From Acidobacteriota bacterium (GTDB lineage: Bacteria; Acidobacteriota; Thermoanaerobaculia; Thermoanaerobaculales; Sulfomarinibacteraceae), in the NCBI GenBank assembly GCA_022340665.1, contig JAJDNM010000032.1, forward strand, positions 1 through 47,382: a stretch of 47,382 nucleotides of DNA. Direction: 5' to 3'. The notes under the pieces were generated by a model. It did no database searches. It was not told the DNA's origin and was given only the letters and a program-made list of their open reading frames with translations. Both the position numbers and the translations under genes were made by a program. Below, one piece after another: positions 25,298-33,419 of the stretch (the stretch's first letter is position 1; each line of letters begins with the position of its first letter).

Positions 25298-25933
25298 CTA
25301 CATTTCGGTCGCTGCGGTTTCCGCCTCGCCAGGGGGTGCTTCGACCCAGAACCAGCCCCGAAGGTCGCCCTCGACGAATCCGGTCGCCAGATCATTCGGA
25401 TAGACGTCCGAGATTGCCGCCATCACGCCGTCGTCGATCTCCTCCGCAGGGCCGTGGCACATCTGGCACTCAGCCTTGAGCCTGATCGGCAGAAGGGCGC
25501 CGAGCTCGCCGTTGGGTCCCGCAACGAATGTTGGATCGTCGACCAGTTCCGACACGTACTCCTCGGCCCATTTCGGCGCGACGTTGGCCGGGTTCCGCAG
25601 CCTGTAGGAGGTCCGCCCGATCTTAACGCCGTACATGCCGCTCACGTGCGCCGCCACGTTCGGCGCCTTGTCCTTGCACACACCGATTGCCGCAGTCGGA
25701 TCACCGGCATCGAGGGCGGCGGTGAGCTCACCCATCATCTCGGCGGCCAACGCGTTGACGGCGGTCGCCACCAGCTCCTGCTGTGCCTTCTGAGTGTCGC
25801 TCATCAAGCCTGGAAGGACCTTTTCCCACTGAACCTCCGCCACCTCCTCGACCGCGACAGGCTCCTCGGACGGACCCGCACAACTCAGTACCAAAAGAAC
25901 GGTCACGCCCAACACCAGATGCCTTCGCCTCAT
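25298..25933 (-). CDS. DUF3365-type haem lipoprotein
   Basis: 211 residues from ATG at 25933, preceded by GGGAGG. A lipobox-like LSCAG at about 16-20 marks a lipoprotein. A single CQMCH haem motif lies at 156-160, with the conserved DUF3365 segments AIGVCKDKAP (about 82-91) and IGRTSYRLRNPANVAPKWAEEYV (about 105-127). Proteins of this Tll0287-like type are periplasmic haem sensors or electron carriers. Its 3' end abuts the heptad repeat upstream of the his promoter. Confidence 0.82.
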   Translation of the reverse strand: MRRRHLVLGVTVLLVLSCAGPSEEPVAVEEVAEVQWEKVLPGLMSDTQKAQQELVATAVNALAAEMMGELTAALDAGDPTAAIGVCKDKAPNVAAHVSGMYGVKIGRTSYRLRNPANVAPKWAEEYVSELVDDPTFVAGPNGELGALLPIRLKAECQMCHGPAEEIDDGVMAAISDVYPNDLATGFVEGDLRGWFWVEAPPGEAETAATEM

Positions 25934-26097
25934 CACGACCTCCCTCTCCGCCACAAATACCCATTACCTCAGAGCGACACACCCCGCTTCTGACGTCCAC
26001 ACCGAACGCCGGCCTTCACCAGACCATGATCGGTTCCGAAGGCGGCGATGTCAAACCTGTCGAGCGCAGGTATTCGCGAGCGCGCCCCGGTTCTCGG

Positions 26098-26961
26098 TCA
26101 AGGATCCAGGCCCGGCGGAACCCCGTTCGGGAATTGGCGGTCGATCGCCGCCTGGATCGTCTCGATCCGGTTCCCGGTGCTGGGGTGGGTGCTGAGGAAC
26201 TCTACCGGCTGTGCCCCTCCGGCGGCCTCGTCGAGGATTTGCTGTACCCCGATCATGGCCCTCGGATCGTAGTGGGCCTCCGACATGAATCGCACCCCGA
26301 GCTCATCGGACTCGAGCTCGTCCTCGCGGCCGTACTTCATGTTGACCATCTGGCCGATGGCCGCCGCCATCTTCGCCTCGCTCGGCGTGCCCGAAGCGAC
26401 CATCACCGCGCCGGTCAGGCCCTGGGTCAGCTGCTGCTTGGCCATGCGCTGGGCTGAGTGGCGCGCCACCACGTGACCCACCTCATGGCCGAGGACGCCT
26501 GCCAGCTGGCCTTCGGTCTCCAGGCGCTGCATCAGGGCGGCGGTGATGAAGATCTGGCCTCCCGGAAGAGCGAAGGCGTTGATCGTGCGGGGATCGCGTA
26601 GCAGGTGGAAGTCGAAATTCCACCCAGTGGTGCCGGCCGCGCTCTGCTCGACGACCCGGGTGCCGACCCGATCGACCATGGCCCGCGCTCGCGGATCCGG
26701 ATGTTCGCCACCGTGTTGGGCCATCATCTCGGGGGTCGCCCTGAGACCGAGGGCGATCTCCTGGTCCGGCGATAGGCTGATGTGCATCTCCTCACCGGTC
26801 ACCGGGTTGTACTCCGTCGAGCACTGGTAGGAAAAGAAGGCGAAACCGGCGATCGCCAACGCGATCCAGAGACGCCAGTGTCCGTTGCTGCGAGGGGCGG
26901 GCTTCCTTCGCATCGGACGGTAGTACGAGGCAGTCGGAACGTTTGGGCTGCGGCGTCGCAT
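26098..26961 (-). CDS. M48-family metalloprotease (BepA/LoiP-like)
   Basis: 287 residues. One helix near 31-46 followed by Cys47 suggests a signal anchor or lipoprotein. The HEVGH zinc motif is at 159-163 and a third ligand Glu lies in EDELESDELGVRF about 50 residues later. The STHPSTGNRI motif near the C-terminus is typical of periplasmic M48 proteases that act in outer-membrane protein quality control. It follows the membrane protein gene at 26965 directly; AGGAGG sits before the ATG. Confidence 0.87.
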   Translation of the reverse strand: MRRRSPNVPTASYYRPMRRKPAPRSNGHWRLWIALAIAGFAFFSYQCSTEYNPVTGEEMHISLSPDQEIALGLRATPEMMAQHGGEHPDPRARAMVDRVGTRVVEQSAAGTTGWNFDFHLLRDPRTINAFALPGGQIFITAALMQRLETEGQLAGVLGHEVGHVVARHSAQRMAKQQLTQGLTGAVMVASGTPSEAKMAAAIGQMVNMKYGREDELESDELGVRFMSEAHYDPRAMIGVQQILDEAAGGAQPVEFLSTHPSTGNRIETIQAAIDRQFPNGVPPGLDP

Positions 26962-26964
26962 GGC

Positions 26965-27486
26965 TCAGGCCTCCTCGGTCACTCGTTCGCCGTCCGTAGT
27001 GACGTAGACGACGACCTCCAGCGCTTCGTAGATGCCGCCGACTGAGGCCCCGAACAGGACATGGGAGAGCACCATCACCCATGTCGCCATGGCGAAGAAC
27101 TGGGGAAAGAAGTATGTGAATGACAGGAAATTGATGGCGAACAGGAAGAGGCCCATCACGGCGCCTCCGAGTATGCCGACGATCAGGCCCCAGCGGTGGA
27201 GGGCGAAGACCAACACCGCCGCGAACACAAATGACAGGACGTAGTGGATCACCAGCGCAACCGCCAGAATACCCGCGTCGAAGGTCGCCGGAGGCGCCAA
27301 AACGCCATCCCCCATCACGATCGAGGCGATCAGCCGGATCACGATCCAGGGGTTTCCGTCGAGCGCTGTGGTGGTCAGAATCAGGTTGATCAGGAGAAAC
27401 AGCGTGCCGCCGATCAGGGCCGCCCAGGCAGCGGCGCTCCAGTCCACCAGCTGCCGCAGCCGGGGTTCGAATTCGAGCTCATTCAT
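26965..27486 (-). CDS. Four-helix membrane protein of unknown function
   Basis: 173 residues from ATG at 27486 (GGAGGGG 10 nt before; the GTG at 27495 is too close to it). About four to five helices, an early helix WSAAAWAALIGGTLFLLINLIL, and a cytosolic C-terminal tail ending TDGERVTEEA. No family recognised. It is 3 bp upstream of the M48 protease gene, so the two may work together. Confidence 0.65.
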   Translation of the reverse strand: MNELEFEPRLRQLVDWSAAAWAALIGGTLFLLINLILTTTALDGNPWIVIRLIASIVMGDGVLAPPATFDAGILAVALVIHYVLSFVFAAVLVFALHRWGLIVGILGGAVMGLFLFAINFLSFTYFFPQFFAMATWVMVLSHVLFGASVGGIYEALEVVVYVTTDGERVTEEA

Positions 27487-27629
27487 CGATGACACTCCCC
27501 TCCGTTCAGTTCGACACGATTCTGCCGAGAGCTTGCTGACACCGTCGAGCGAGGCTCCGCCTCGCCAGGTCTCGACTCCCTCAATGCTCTGGATTCATCT
27601 CGGGATGATCCGCATTCCGGGTGGATATG

Positions 27630-28049
27630 TCAACCCGTCAACAACGGCAGCAATCGTTCACGGATCCGGTCGCGGATCTCGCGGAAGACGGTCATCCTCT
27701 CTTCCTCGGTTCCCTCCGCCATGGCCGGGTCGGCAAACGAGACGTGAGCAGTATCGACGGACCCGGGAAAGACCGGACAGCTCTCCCTCGCCGAGTCGCA
27801 GACCGTGACCACCAGGTCCCAGGGTTCGTCGAAGACCGCTCGGACGTGTTTCGGTCGACCGCCGGTGATGTCGACCCCGGCCTCCCGCATCGCCCGCACA
27901 GCCAGGGGATGAACTGCCTCGGCAGGTTCGGTGCCCGCCGACCTCGCCTCCCAGGTGTCACCGAGCTCGGAGTTGATCCAGCCCTCGGCCATCTGAGAAC
28001 GACAGGAGTTGCCCGTGCACAGGATCAGGACTCGTTTTTTGGTCGCCAT
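27630..28049 (-). CDS. arsC: Thioredoxin-coupled arsenate reductase
   Basis: 139 residues from ATG at 28049. It has the low-molecular-weight phosphatase P-loop CTGNSCRSQMAEG (Cys11, Arg17) and the redox Cys pair in TVCDSARESCPVFPG (Cys84, Cys91), exactly the layout of thioredoxin-dependent ArsC. It reduces arsenate to arsenite, which Acr3 then exports. It is divergent from arsR-acr3 over a 56-bp region that holds the operator. Confidence 0.94.
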   Translation of the reverse strand: MATKKRVLILCTGNSCRSQMAEGWINSELGDTWEARSAGTEPAEAVHPLAVRAMREAGVDITGGRPKHVRAVFDEPWDLVVTVCDSARESCPVFPGSVDTAHVSFADPAMAEGTEEERMTVFREIRDRIRERLLPLLTG

Positions 28050-28061
28050 CTTCGCTCCCCG

Positions 28062-28090
28062 TTGACTTCGTGGACGAATAATACTACATT
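28062..28090 (+). promoter_or_regulatory. arsR-acr3 promoter
   Basis: TTGACT at 28062-28067, 17-bp spacer, TACATT at 28085-28090. The start of transcription would fall within the dyad below, so the arsR leader is very short. Confidence 0.45.
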
Positions 28091-28107
28091 TCGCGAGATG
28101 ACGAAAT
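28088..28107. promoter_or_regulatory. Candidate ArsR operator ATTTCG-N8-CGAAAT
   Basis: A perfect 6-8-6 inverted repeat that overlaps the -10 box and the arsR start codon. Binding of ArsR would block both its own and probably the arsC promoter. Confidence 0.6.
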
Positions 28108-28537
28108 GAAATACTCAACCCTCGATTCCTCCGTCGCCGCCGCCCGCGCCCTGGGCCATCCCGCCCGGCTGAGAACGGTCGCAATGCTCGCCTCTGGAGA
28201 GCTCTGCGTCTGCCAGATCACCGAGGTGCTCGAGCTGGCTCCGTCCACCGTGTCGGCGCATCTGAAGGAGCTCAAGCAGGCCGGATTGATCGGCGAGCGC
28301 AAGGACGGACGCTGGGTTTACATCGACCTCGATGACTCCGAGGCCTCCCGATCGTGGATCGAGGCAGCCCTCTCCCCTCTCTCCGGTGATCCGCAGCTCG
28401 AATCCGATCGGCTCCTGGTGGAGGAGCTGCGAAGCCTGCCGGTGGAGGACCTCTGTCGCCACGGCTACGAGGCGGCGAGGAAGAAGGCGGCCGGCGCGAG
28501 CCCCCGACGCGACACCCACGACGGATGCCGCGAATGA
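28106..28537 (+). CDS. arsR: ArsR arsenite-responsive repressor
   Basis: 143 residues. Winged-helix domain with the As(III)-binding ELCVC motif (Cys34, Cys36) at the start of the DNA-reading region, then [29 protein letters not shown]. The C-terminal extension contains two more Cys (CRHGYEAA and a late CRE). It controls the divergon with arsC and acr3. Its stop overlaps the acr3 start by 13 bp. Confidence 0.93.
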   Translation: MKYSTLDSSVAAARALGHPARLRTVAMLASGELCVCQITEVLELAPSTVSAHLKELKQAGLIGERKDGRWVYIDLDDSEASRSWIEAALSPLSGDPQLESDRLLVEELRSLPVEDLCRHGYEAARKKAAGASPRRDTHDGCRE

Positions 28538-29580
28538 CCCCCGGTGAGCACATCGCGGGACGTCTCTCCCTTCTCGACCGCTACCTGACGCTGTGGATCT
28601 TCATCGCCATGGCAGTGGGCGTCGGCTTGGGTTGGATGCGGCCGGGCATCGCCGGCTTCTGGAACCGTTTCACGGTCGGAACCACCAACATCCCGATCGC
28701 CATCGGCCTCATCCTCATGATGTATCCGCCGCTGGCCAAGGTCCGGTACGAAGAACTCGGCCGGGTCTTCAGGGACTGGAAGGTTCTCGGTCTGTCCCTC
28801 ATGCAGAACTGGGTCGTCGGTCCGGTTCTCATGTTCCTGCTCGCCGTCGCCCTGCTCGCCGACAAGCCCGAGTACATGGTGGGTCTGATCCTGATCGGTC
28901 TCGCCCGCTGCATCGCCATGGTCATCGTCTGGAACGAGCTGGCTCAGGGCGACAGCGAGTACTGCGCCGGCCTCGTCGCGTTCAACTCCATTTTCCAGGT
29001 GCTCTTCTTCTCGGTCTACGCCTGGTTCTTCATTACCGTGCTGCCACCGTACTTCGGCCTCCAGGGCACGGAGGTGCACGTCACCATTGCCCAGATCGCC
29101 AAGAGCGTGTTCATATACCTCGGCATTCCGTTTCTGGCCGGAATCACGACCCGGTTCGCGCTGATCTCGCTCAAGGGCAAGGAGTGGTACCACGGGGTCT
29201 TCATTCCGAAGATCAGCCCGCTCACGTTGATCGCGCTACTCTTCACCATCATCGTGATGTTCTCGCTCAAGGGAGAGGTCATCGTCGAGCTGCCCCTCGA
29301 CGTCATCCGTATCGCGATTCCGCTGCTGATCTACTTCGTCGTGATGTTCCTCGTCTCCTTCTTCATGTCGTTCAAGGTCGGCGCCGATTACAGCCGATCG
29401 GCAACCCTTTCCTTCACCGCTGCCTCCAACAACTTCGAACTCGCCATTGCCGTCGCTATTGCCACCTTCGGCATCGACCACGGCGCCGCCTTCGCCGCGG
29501 TGATCGGTCCGTTGGTCGAGGTGCCGGTACTCATCGGGCTGGTGAACGTCGCCTTGTACTTCAGGACGAAGTTTTTCTGA
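28525..29580 (+). CDS. acr3: Arsenite efflux permease Acr3
   Basis: 351 residues with ten helices. Typical ACR3 segments: [43 protein letters not shown] with the essential Cys, and [20 protein letters not shown]. It exports As(OH)3. The stop codon TGA is the first triplet of a GATGCTG heptad array. Confidence 0.95.
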   Translation: MPRMTPGEHIAGRLSLLDRYLTLWIFIAMAVGVGLGWMRPGIAGFWNRFTVGTTNIPIAIGLILMMYPPLAKVRYEELGRVFRDWKVLGLSLMQNWVVGPVLMFLLAVALLADKPEYMVGLILIGLARCIAMVIVWNELAQGDSEYCAGLVAFNSIFQVLFFSVYAWFFITVLPPYFGLQGTEVHVTIAQIAKSVFIYLGIPFLAGITTRFALISLKGKEWYHGVFIPKISPLTLIALLFTIIVMFSLKGEVIVELPLDVIRIAIPLLIYFVVMFLVSFFMSFKVGADYSRSATLSFTAASNNFELAIAVAIATFGIDHGAAFAAVIGPLVEVPVLIGLVNVALYFRTKFF

Positions 29581-29803
29581 TGCTGGATGCTGGATGCTGG
29601 ATGCTGGATGCTGGATGCTTCAAATCGATATATCGGCTGTCTGAATTGTCAACGCGCTAGCCAGGGCGAAGCCGGGTGGGCGGATCGAGAAACGAGTATT
29701 GAGTGGGCGGACGGATCGAGTATCCAGTATCGAGGATCGGGTGGGCGGACGGATCGAGTATCCAGCATCGAGCATCCAGCATCGAGTGACGAGTCACGAG
29801 CAT
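29579..29803. repeat. Heptad hairpin element after acr3
   Basis: Left arm 29579-29620: five GATGCTG and one GATGCTT. Right arm about 29752-29803: GTATCC, AGCATCGAGCATCCAGCATC, i.e. the complement of the same heptad. Between them are three copies of a GTGGGCGG...GGATCGAG block (about 29675, 29703, 29741). The acr3 stop is within the first unit. The arms would form a long hairpin, so this could end acr3 transcription. Confidence 0.8.
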
Positions 29804-29865
29804 CGTTCTGATCATTTTGGAACAAGATCGCAGTACCATGCGTAGGGTAGACAAGAGGAGGAACA

Positions 29866-30063
29866 ATGGCTGGATCGCTCCATCGTTCATCAAGCAATCG
29901 CATCATCGCCGGCGTCTGCGGCGGGCTCGCCGAGTGGCTCGGCTGGAACCCGACCCTGGTGCGTATTCTGTACGTGGTCATTTCGGTGCTTTCGGTCGGC
30001 TTTCCCGGCACACTCGCCTACATCATCCTTTGGATCGTGATGCCGAAAGGAACGTCGGCCTGA
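29866..30063 (+). CDS. PspC-domain membrane protein
   Basis: 65 residues, a minimal PspC domain: SSNRIIAGVCGGLAEWLGWNPTLVRILYVV then a single strong helix and MPKGT. GAGGAGGAAC precedes the ATG. PspC domains occur in phage-shock and envelope-stress membrane proteins. It precedes two exported repeat proteins. Confidence 0.9.
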   Translation: MAGSLHRSSSNRIIAGVCGGLAEWLGWNPTLVRILYVVISVLSVGFPGTLAYIILWIVMPKGTSA

Positions 30064-30077
30064 CGGCCCCCGTCCCA

Positions 30078-30175
30078 ATTATGGATTTTGAGTTTTGAGT
30101 TCCCACCCTCCCAACCCCCGTTTTCGGTTGGACGGGTGGAAAATCAGAAATTCGAAATTTTGAATTCTGAATCCC
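30078..30175. repeat. Heptad hairpin element after the PspC gene
   Basis: Left arm with TTTTGAG heptads (30083-30101), core hairpin CCACCC-TC-CCAACC / GGTTGG-AC-GGGTGG (about 30103-30138), right arm AAAATCAG...TTTTGAATTCTGAATCC, which complements the left arm imperfectly. Confidence 0.75.
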
Positions 30176-30185
30176 TCCCCTCCTC

Positions 30186-30253
30186 CCACTGACCCGGATT
30201 GCCATGGGTGGGCGGGCGGCATTACTCATTCCTAATTCCCAATTCCTCATTCA
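30186..30253. repeat. Half heptad element (core plus right arm)
   Basis: G-rich core GGGTGGGCGGGCGG (30207-30219) followed by heptads ATTACTC, ATTCCTA, ATTCCCA, ATTCCTC, ATTC (30221-30253). No matching left arm of the same sequence is seen, so it looks like a truncated or rearranged copy. Confidence 0.65.
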
Positions 30254-30294
30254 TCAGCGAACTTTTCCCTCCGCCATTCGTTGTCATGAATGAG

Positions 30295-30325
30295 ACGGTT
30301 GTTAACAAAAACGACGATCAACCGT
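30295..30325 (+). promoter_or_regulatory. Inverted repeat ACGGTTG-N17-CAACCGT upstream of exported repeat gene
   Basis: Half-sites 30295-30301 and 30319-30325, 26 bp before the start at 30351. Possible operator or 5' leader hairpin. Confidence 0.3.
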
Positions 30326-30350
30326 TTTGATGACTGAACGGAGGTAGCAG

Positions 30351-30893
30351 ATGAAACAAGCAATTTTCGCCATCGCAGCCATCGTGGCACTCCTGGCGGC
30401 CCCCGCCGCAAGCGCGGCCGACGATACGCGCTGGGTCAACGTCCACGTGACCGAGAACTCGAGCAACACCAACGTCGAGGTGCACCTGCCCCTCAACCTG
30501 GTCCTCACCGTGCTGCGCAACGTCGACGTGGAGAATTTTCACGGCGGGCATGTCGACCTCGATATCGACGACGACATGGAGATCAACTTCCCCGAGATTT
30601 TGGCAGCGGTCAAGGACGCCCCCGACGGGAAGTTCGTCACCGTCACCTCGGATGAGGCCGATGTCAACGTCCACAAGCAAGGGGGCTTCTTCTACGTCAC
30701 CGTCAACCAGAAGGAAGACGAAATGGCACAGGTCGAGGTCACGATGCCAATGGAGCTGATGGACGCGGTCAGCTTCGGCGAGGAGAACACCCTCGATGTC
30801 GCCGCCCTGCTTCAGAGCCTCGAGGCACTGCCAAACGGTGAGCTGGTCAAGGTCACCTCGACCGACGCCAACGTTCGCGTCTGGATCGAGTGA
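30351..30893 (+). CDS. Exported two-repeat acidic protein
   Basis: 180 residues with a signal peptide (1-22, ASAA-D). The mature protein has two similar units: a VxVHLPLNLVLTVL-type strand-helix then DAPDGKFVTVTSDEADVNVHK, and VEVTMPMELMDAV then LPNGELVKVTSTDANVRVWI. The next gene carries the same units. Very acidic. No known family recognised. AACGGAGGTAGCAG before the ATG. Confidence 0.75.
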   Translation: MKQAIFAIAAIVALLAAPAASAADDTRWVNVHVTENSSNTNVEVHLPLNLVLTVLRNVDVENFHGGHVDLDIDDDMEINFPEILAAVKDAPDGKFVTVTSDEADVNVHKQGGFFYVTVNQKEDEMAQVEVTMPMELMDAVSFGEENTLDVAALLQSLEALPNGELVKVTSTDANVRVWIE

Positions 30894-31441
30894 TGAAGAA
30901 CCAACGTGGCATGTCTACCGTGGGTGCGGTGTTGCTCGCCGCTACGGCGGGGGTGCTCACCGCCACCCTGATGATGGATTGGATGGTGGTCGACGTGCAC
31001 GTCATCGAAGACGACCAACCGGTCCACGTCAAGGTGCCCTTCCCGCTCATCATCGCCGACGTGGCCGCCAGCTTCATCCCGGAAGATGCACTGGCAGAGG
31101 CGGAGATCCCGCCCGAGGCGAGAGCTCAGAAAGAACTCGTCCTGGCCACCATGCGCGAACTGCTTGACACCCCCGACGCCGAGTTCGTCAAGGTCAGGAC
31201 TGACGATGCCAACGTAGATATCTACAAGGAGGGCGACATTCTGCGTATCGAGGTCGACGCCGACGATGCGGTCGTCCGGTGCAACCTACCGATTGACGGC
31301 GTCCTCGAAGCGCTCGAAGACTGGGATTGGGAGACTTTCGACCCGAAGATGGTCTTCGACGTCCTGCACGCGGCCGAGAACGGTGACTTTGTGACCGTAA
31401 CCACCGATGACGGAGTCCGCGTCGCGGTCAAAATGTGGTGA
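30893..31441 (+). CDS. Membrane-anchored paralog of the preceding repeat protein
   Basis: 182 residues from ATG at 30893, sharing one base with the upstream stop (TGATG). A single N-terminal helix (about 8-29) anchors it. Two units as in its neighbour: VDVHVIEDDQPVHVKVPFPLIIADV, TPDAEFVKVRTDDANVDIYKEGD, then CNLPIDGVLEAL and ENGDFVTVTTDDGVRVAV. Secreted and anchored forms of the same repeat suggest they assemble together. Function unknown. Confidence 0.72.
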   Translation: MKNQRGMSTVGAVLLAATAGVLTATLMMDWMVVDVHVIEDDQPVHVKVPFPLIIADVAASFIPEDALAEAEIPPEARAQKELVLATMRELLDTPDAEFVKVRTDDANVDIYKEGDILRIEVDADDAVVRCNLPIDGVLEALEDWDWETFDPKMVFDVLHAAENGDFVTVTTDDGVRVAVKMW

Positions 31442-31442
31442 T

Positions 31443-31480
31443 GAATTCGGAATTCTGAGCTCGGAATCCGGAATTACGAG
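31443..31480. repeat. Left arm of a heptad element (GAATTCG type)
   Basis: Units GAATTCG, GAATTCT, GAGCTCG, GAATCCG, GAATTAC directly after the upstream stop. The complementary arm is at 31799-31827, 320 bp away, with a terminator and another repeat between. Confidence 0.75.
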
Positions 31481-31512
31481 CCGCCCTCCCGAAGAACGGA
31501 GGGCGGTTTTTT
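31481..31512 (+). terminator. Intrinsic terminator after the exported repeat gene pair
   Basis: Stem CCGCCCTCC / GGAGGGCGG (31481-31489, 31498-31506) with an 8-nt loop and six T. It ends the PspC-repeat protein transcription unit and may be the core of the heptad element. Confidence 0.88.
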
Positions 31513-31586
31513 GATTGCCATCCCGAGCGACCGCCTTCTACCCCTCGTGTCATTTCGATCGAGCCAACAGAAGACGGTCCACTTTT

Positions 31587-31776
31587 TGTCATCCCGACCG
31601 AGGACCCGAAGGGTCCGAGCGGAGGGATCTATGGGCAAAGTAGTGGTGCGGTTCTGCCCGGGCCACAGATTTCTCTACTCGTTCGCTCCCGGCTTCGCCT
31701 GTTGGCTCCGCGGTGACAAGTCGCTCACTCGGTCGAAAGACACAAAAGGTGGAAAGGCCCTCGGTCGGAATGACAA
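31587..31776. repeat. GTCATYCCGA-type inverted-repeat element inside a heptad element
   Basis: Left end TGTCATCCCGACCGAGG with an internal hairpin GGACCC-GAA-GGGTCC and GAGCGGAGGGATCT; centre with CCACAGATTTCTC; right end CTCGGTCGGAATGACA. The 363-bp gap 31442-31804 contains only this, a degenerate extra copy near 31517-31563, the terminator and heptad arms. Confidence 0.7.
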
Positions 31777-31798
31777 GGTGAGAAGGGCCATTGAAATT

Positions 31799-31827
31799 CT
31801 CAATTCAGACTTCCGAACTCCGAATTC
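31799..31827. repeat. Right arm of the split heptad element, coding for the MFS C-terminus
   Basis: Units complementary to 31443-31480. The stop and last seven codons (RIRSSEV) of the MFS gene on the minus strand are inside the array. Confidence 0.7.
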
Positions 31828-33145
31828 GCAAGGTACTTCTAACCCACGCCACGAAGCGATTCCAGAACTCCGGCATGGCGATGAAAATGCACGCCGCCAC
31901 ACCTGCGTTGAGCAGGGCGAGGATCAGGAATATCCCCGGGATGGACACCGGCACCGCCAGCAACCCGACCAGCATGATCGACGATACGACCATCAGGAGT
32001 GCGTTGAGGATGTTGTTCCCCGCGATGACCCGCGAGCGCTCCTCGCTCGCCGACCGCTGCTGGATGAAGGTCATCAGCGGCACCGTGTAGAAGCCCGAGA
32101 AGACCGCGATCATCAAAAGATCGAACAGGACATGAATGCCTCCCTGCGCCTGCAGGAATTGGGCGGCGGTCGACAGCTCGCCAGCGACCGGAGCGCTGAA
32201 GGCCCAGCCCGATCGGGCCAGATCGACGGCGAAGAGGGATATGCCGATCGAGCCCAGGGGCACCAGACCGAGCTCGAGGTGGCCCCGCGAGAGAAGGCCG
32301 CAGAGCATCGATCCGGTGCCGATACCCACGCAGAAGGTGGCCAGGCAGAGGGTAACGACCGTCTCTCCCCCGGAAAGAACATCCTTCGAAAAGTTGGGCA
32401 GGAGCGAGAGAAAGGAGGCGCCGAGAAACCAGAACCACGAGACGGCGAGGATCGAAATGAAGACCGGGCGAACGCGACGGGCCACCCGAATGATATCTAT
32501 CGTCGGCGTCACCGGATTGAAATCCACCGGGAGGTCCGGATTCGCCGCCGACAGCTTGTTGATGTAGAGGCTCGTCAGGAAGCCCAGGATTGCAACCGTC
32601 ACCACCATCAGTCCGAGCCGCGAAACCCACAGCTCGCCGCCAGCGATCACCAACCCACCGGTGATCGTACCGAGAAGGATTGCAAGGAAGGTTGCCATCG
32701 CCACCAGTGCGTTGCCACCGACAAGGGTCTCGTCATCGAGAAGCTCCGGCAGGATGGCGTACTTCGCCGGACCGAAGAAGGTCGACTGCATGCCCATCAG
32801 AAACAGGACCGTCAGCAGGAGCGCCAGGTTATTGGTGGCGAAACCGACGCTCGCCAGCGCCATCACACCGATCTCCCACACCTTCACCCACCTCATGAGC
32901 TTCCACTTGGGAAAGTGGTCGGCAAGCTGACCGGCGGTGGCCGAGAAGAGAAAGAAGGGGAAGATGAAGATGGCGGCGCAGGCGACAACGATTGTCTTCG
33001 ACGTGACGCCGAGAAGGGTCATGGAGCGGTAGGCGATCAGGATGACGAGAGCATTCTTGAACAGGTTGTCGTTGAAGGCGCCCAGGAACTGGGTCCAGAA
33101 GAGCGGCCAGAAGCGACGTTCGGTGAGCAGGTGGAGCTGTCTCAC
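31805..33145 (-). CDS. LplT-like MFS transporter
   Basis: 446 residues from GTG at 33145, overlapping an upstream TGA. Twelve helices. The opening FLGAFNDNLFKNALVILIAY and GMQSTFFGPAKYAILPELL match LplT and the transporter half of Aas-type proteins, which flip lysophospholipids into the cytosol for reacylation. The C-terminal residues come from a repeat arm. The acyltransferase/ligase partner is not adjacent, though an acyl-AMP ligase lies divergently at 35316. Confidence 0.85.
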   Translation of the reverse strand: MRQLHLLTERRFWPLFWTQFLGAFNDNLFKNALVILIAYRSMTLLGVTSKTIVVACAAIFIFPFFLFSATAGQLADHFPKWKLMRWVKVWEIGVMALASVGFATNNLALLLTVLFLMGMQSTFFGPAKYAILPELLDDETLVGGNALVAMATFLAILLGTITGGLVIAGGELWVSRLGLMVVTVAILGFLTSLYINKLSAANPDLPVDFNPVTPTIDIIRVARRVRPVFISILAVSWFWFLGASFLSLLPNFSKDVLSGGETVVTLCLATFCVGIGTGSMLCGLLSRGHLELGLVPLGSIGISLFAVDLARSGWAFSAPVAGELSTAAQFLQAQGGIHVLFDLLMIAVFSGFYTVPLMTFIQQRSASEERSRVIAGNNILNALLMVVSSIMLVGLLAVPVSIPGIFLILALLNAGVAACIFIAMPEFWNRFVAWVRSTLRIRSSEV

Positions 33146-33327
33146 CGGGCGCCACCCGTTTCTCTCGGGCCCGGCGCAACTCCCATGTGACGGATTTCGA
33201 CCGTTACGTGAGCGATACCGAGATCCTCCGGGATTCTCTCCTTGACCTCGGGCGGCGTGAGTAGGTGTTGACTGAAGTGGTGTTCGTGAAGCAAGAACAC
33301 TCTCCTTTGCCTGCCCGCATTATCCAT
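33142..33327 (-). CDS. 61-residue ORF coupled to the MFS gene
   Basis: The frame ends in a TGA that overlaps the MFS GTG start (GTGA), which suggests real coupling. Its second half (PPEVKERIPEDLGIAHVTVEI) resembles the end of a cation-diffusion-facilitator C-terminal domain, and HEHHF...QH could bind metal, so it may be a CDF remnant or a small metal-binding protein. The ATG at 33327 lies within a CCCGCATTATCCATGA repeat end, so the start may be recent. Tentative. Confidence 0.4.
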   Translation of the reverse strand: MDNAGRQRRVFLLHEHHFSQHLLTPPEVKERIPEDLGIAHVTVEIRHMGVAPGPRETGGAR

Positions 33328-33329
33328 GA
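33314..33329. repeat. Solo end of the CCCGCATTATTCATGA element
   Basis: CCCGCATTATCCATGA, 15/16 identical to the element ends at 37072 and 37230. No partner end nearby. Confidence 0.6.
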
Positions 33330-33419
33330 AGTTTCTCGCGCTGCCGGTGATTCGGACAATCCAGCAGGGATTTCCTGGCTCCATCCGGGTGTTGTATCGG
33401 AGCGACACCGGAGGAAACC

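Noticed and set aside
31511-33190. Long plus-strand frame of 559 codons opposite the MFS gene
   Set aside because: Its translation is a charged low-complexity shadow of the minus-strand transporter, with no start signal.
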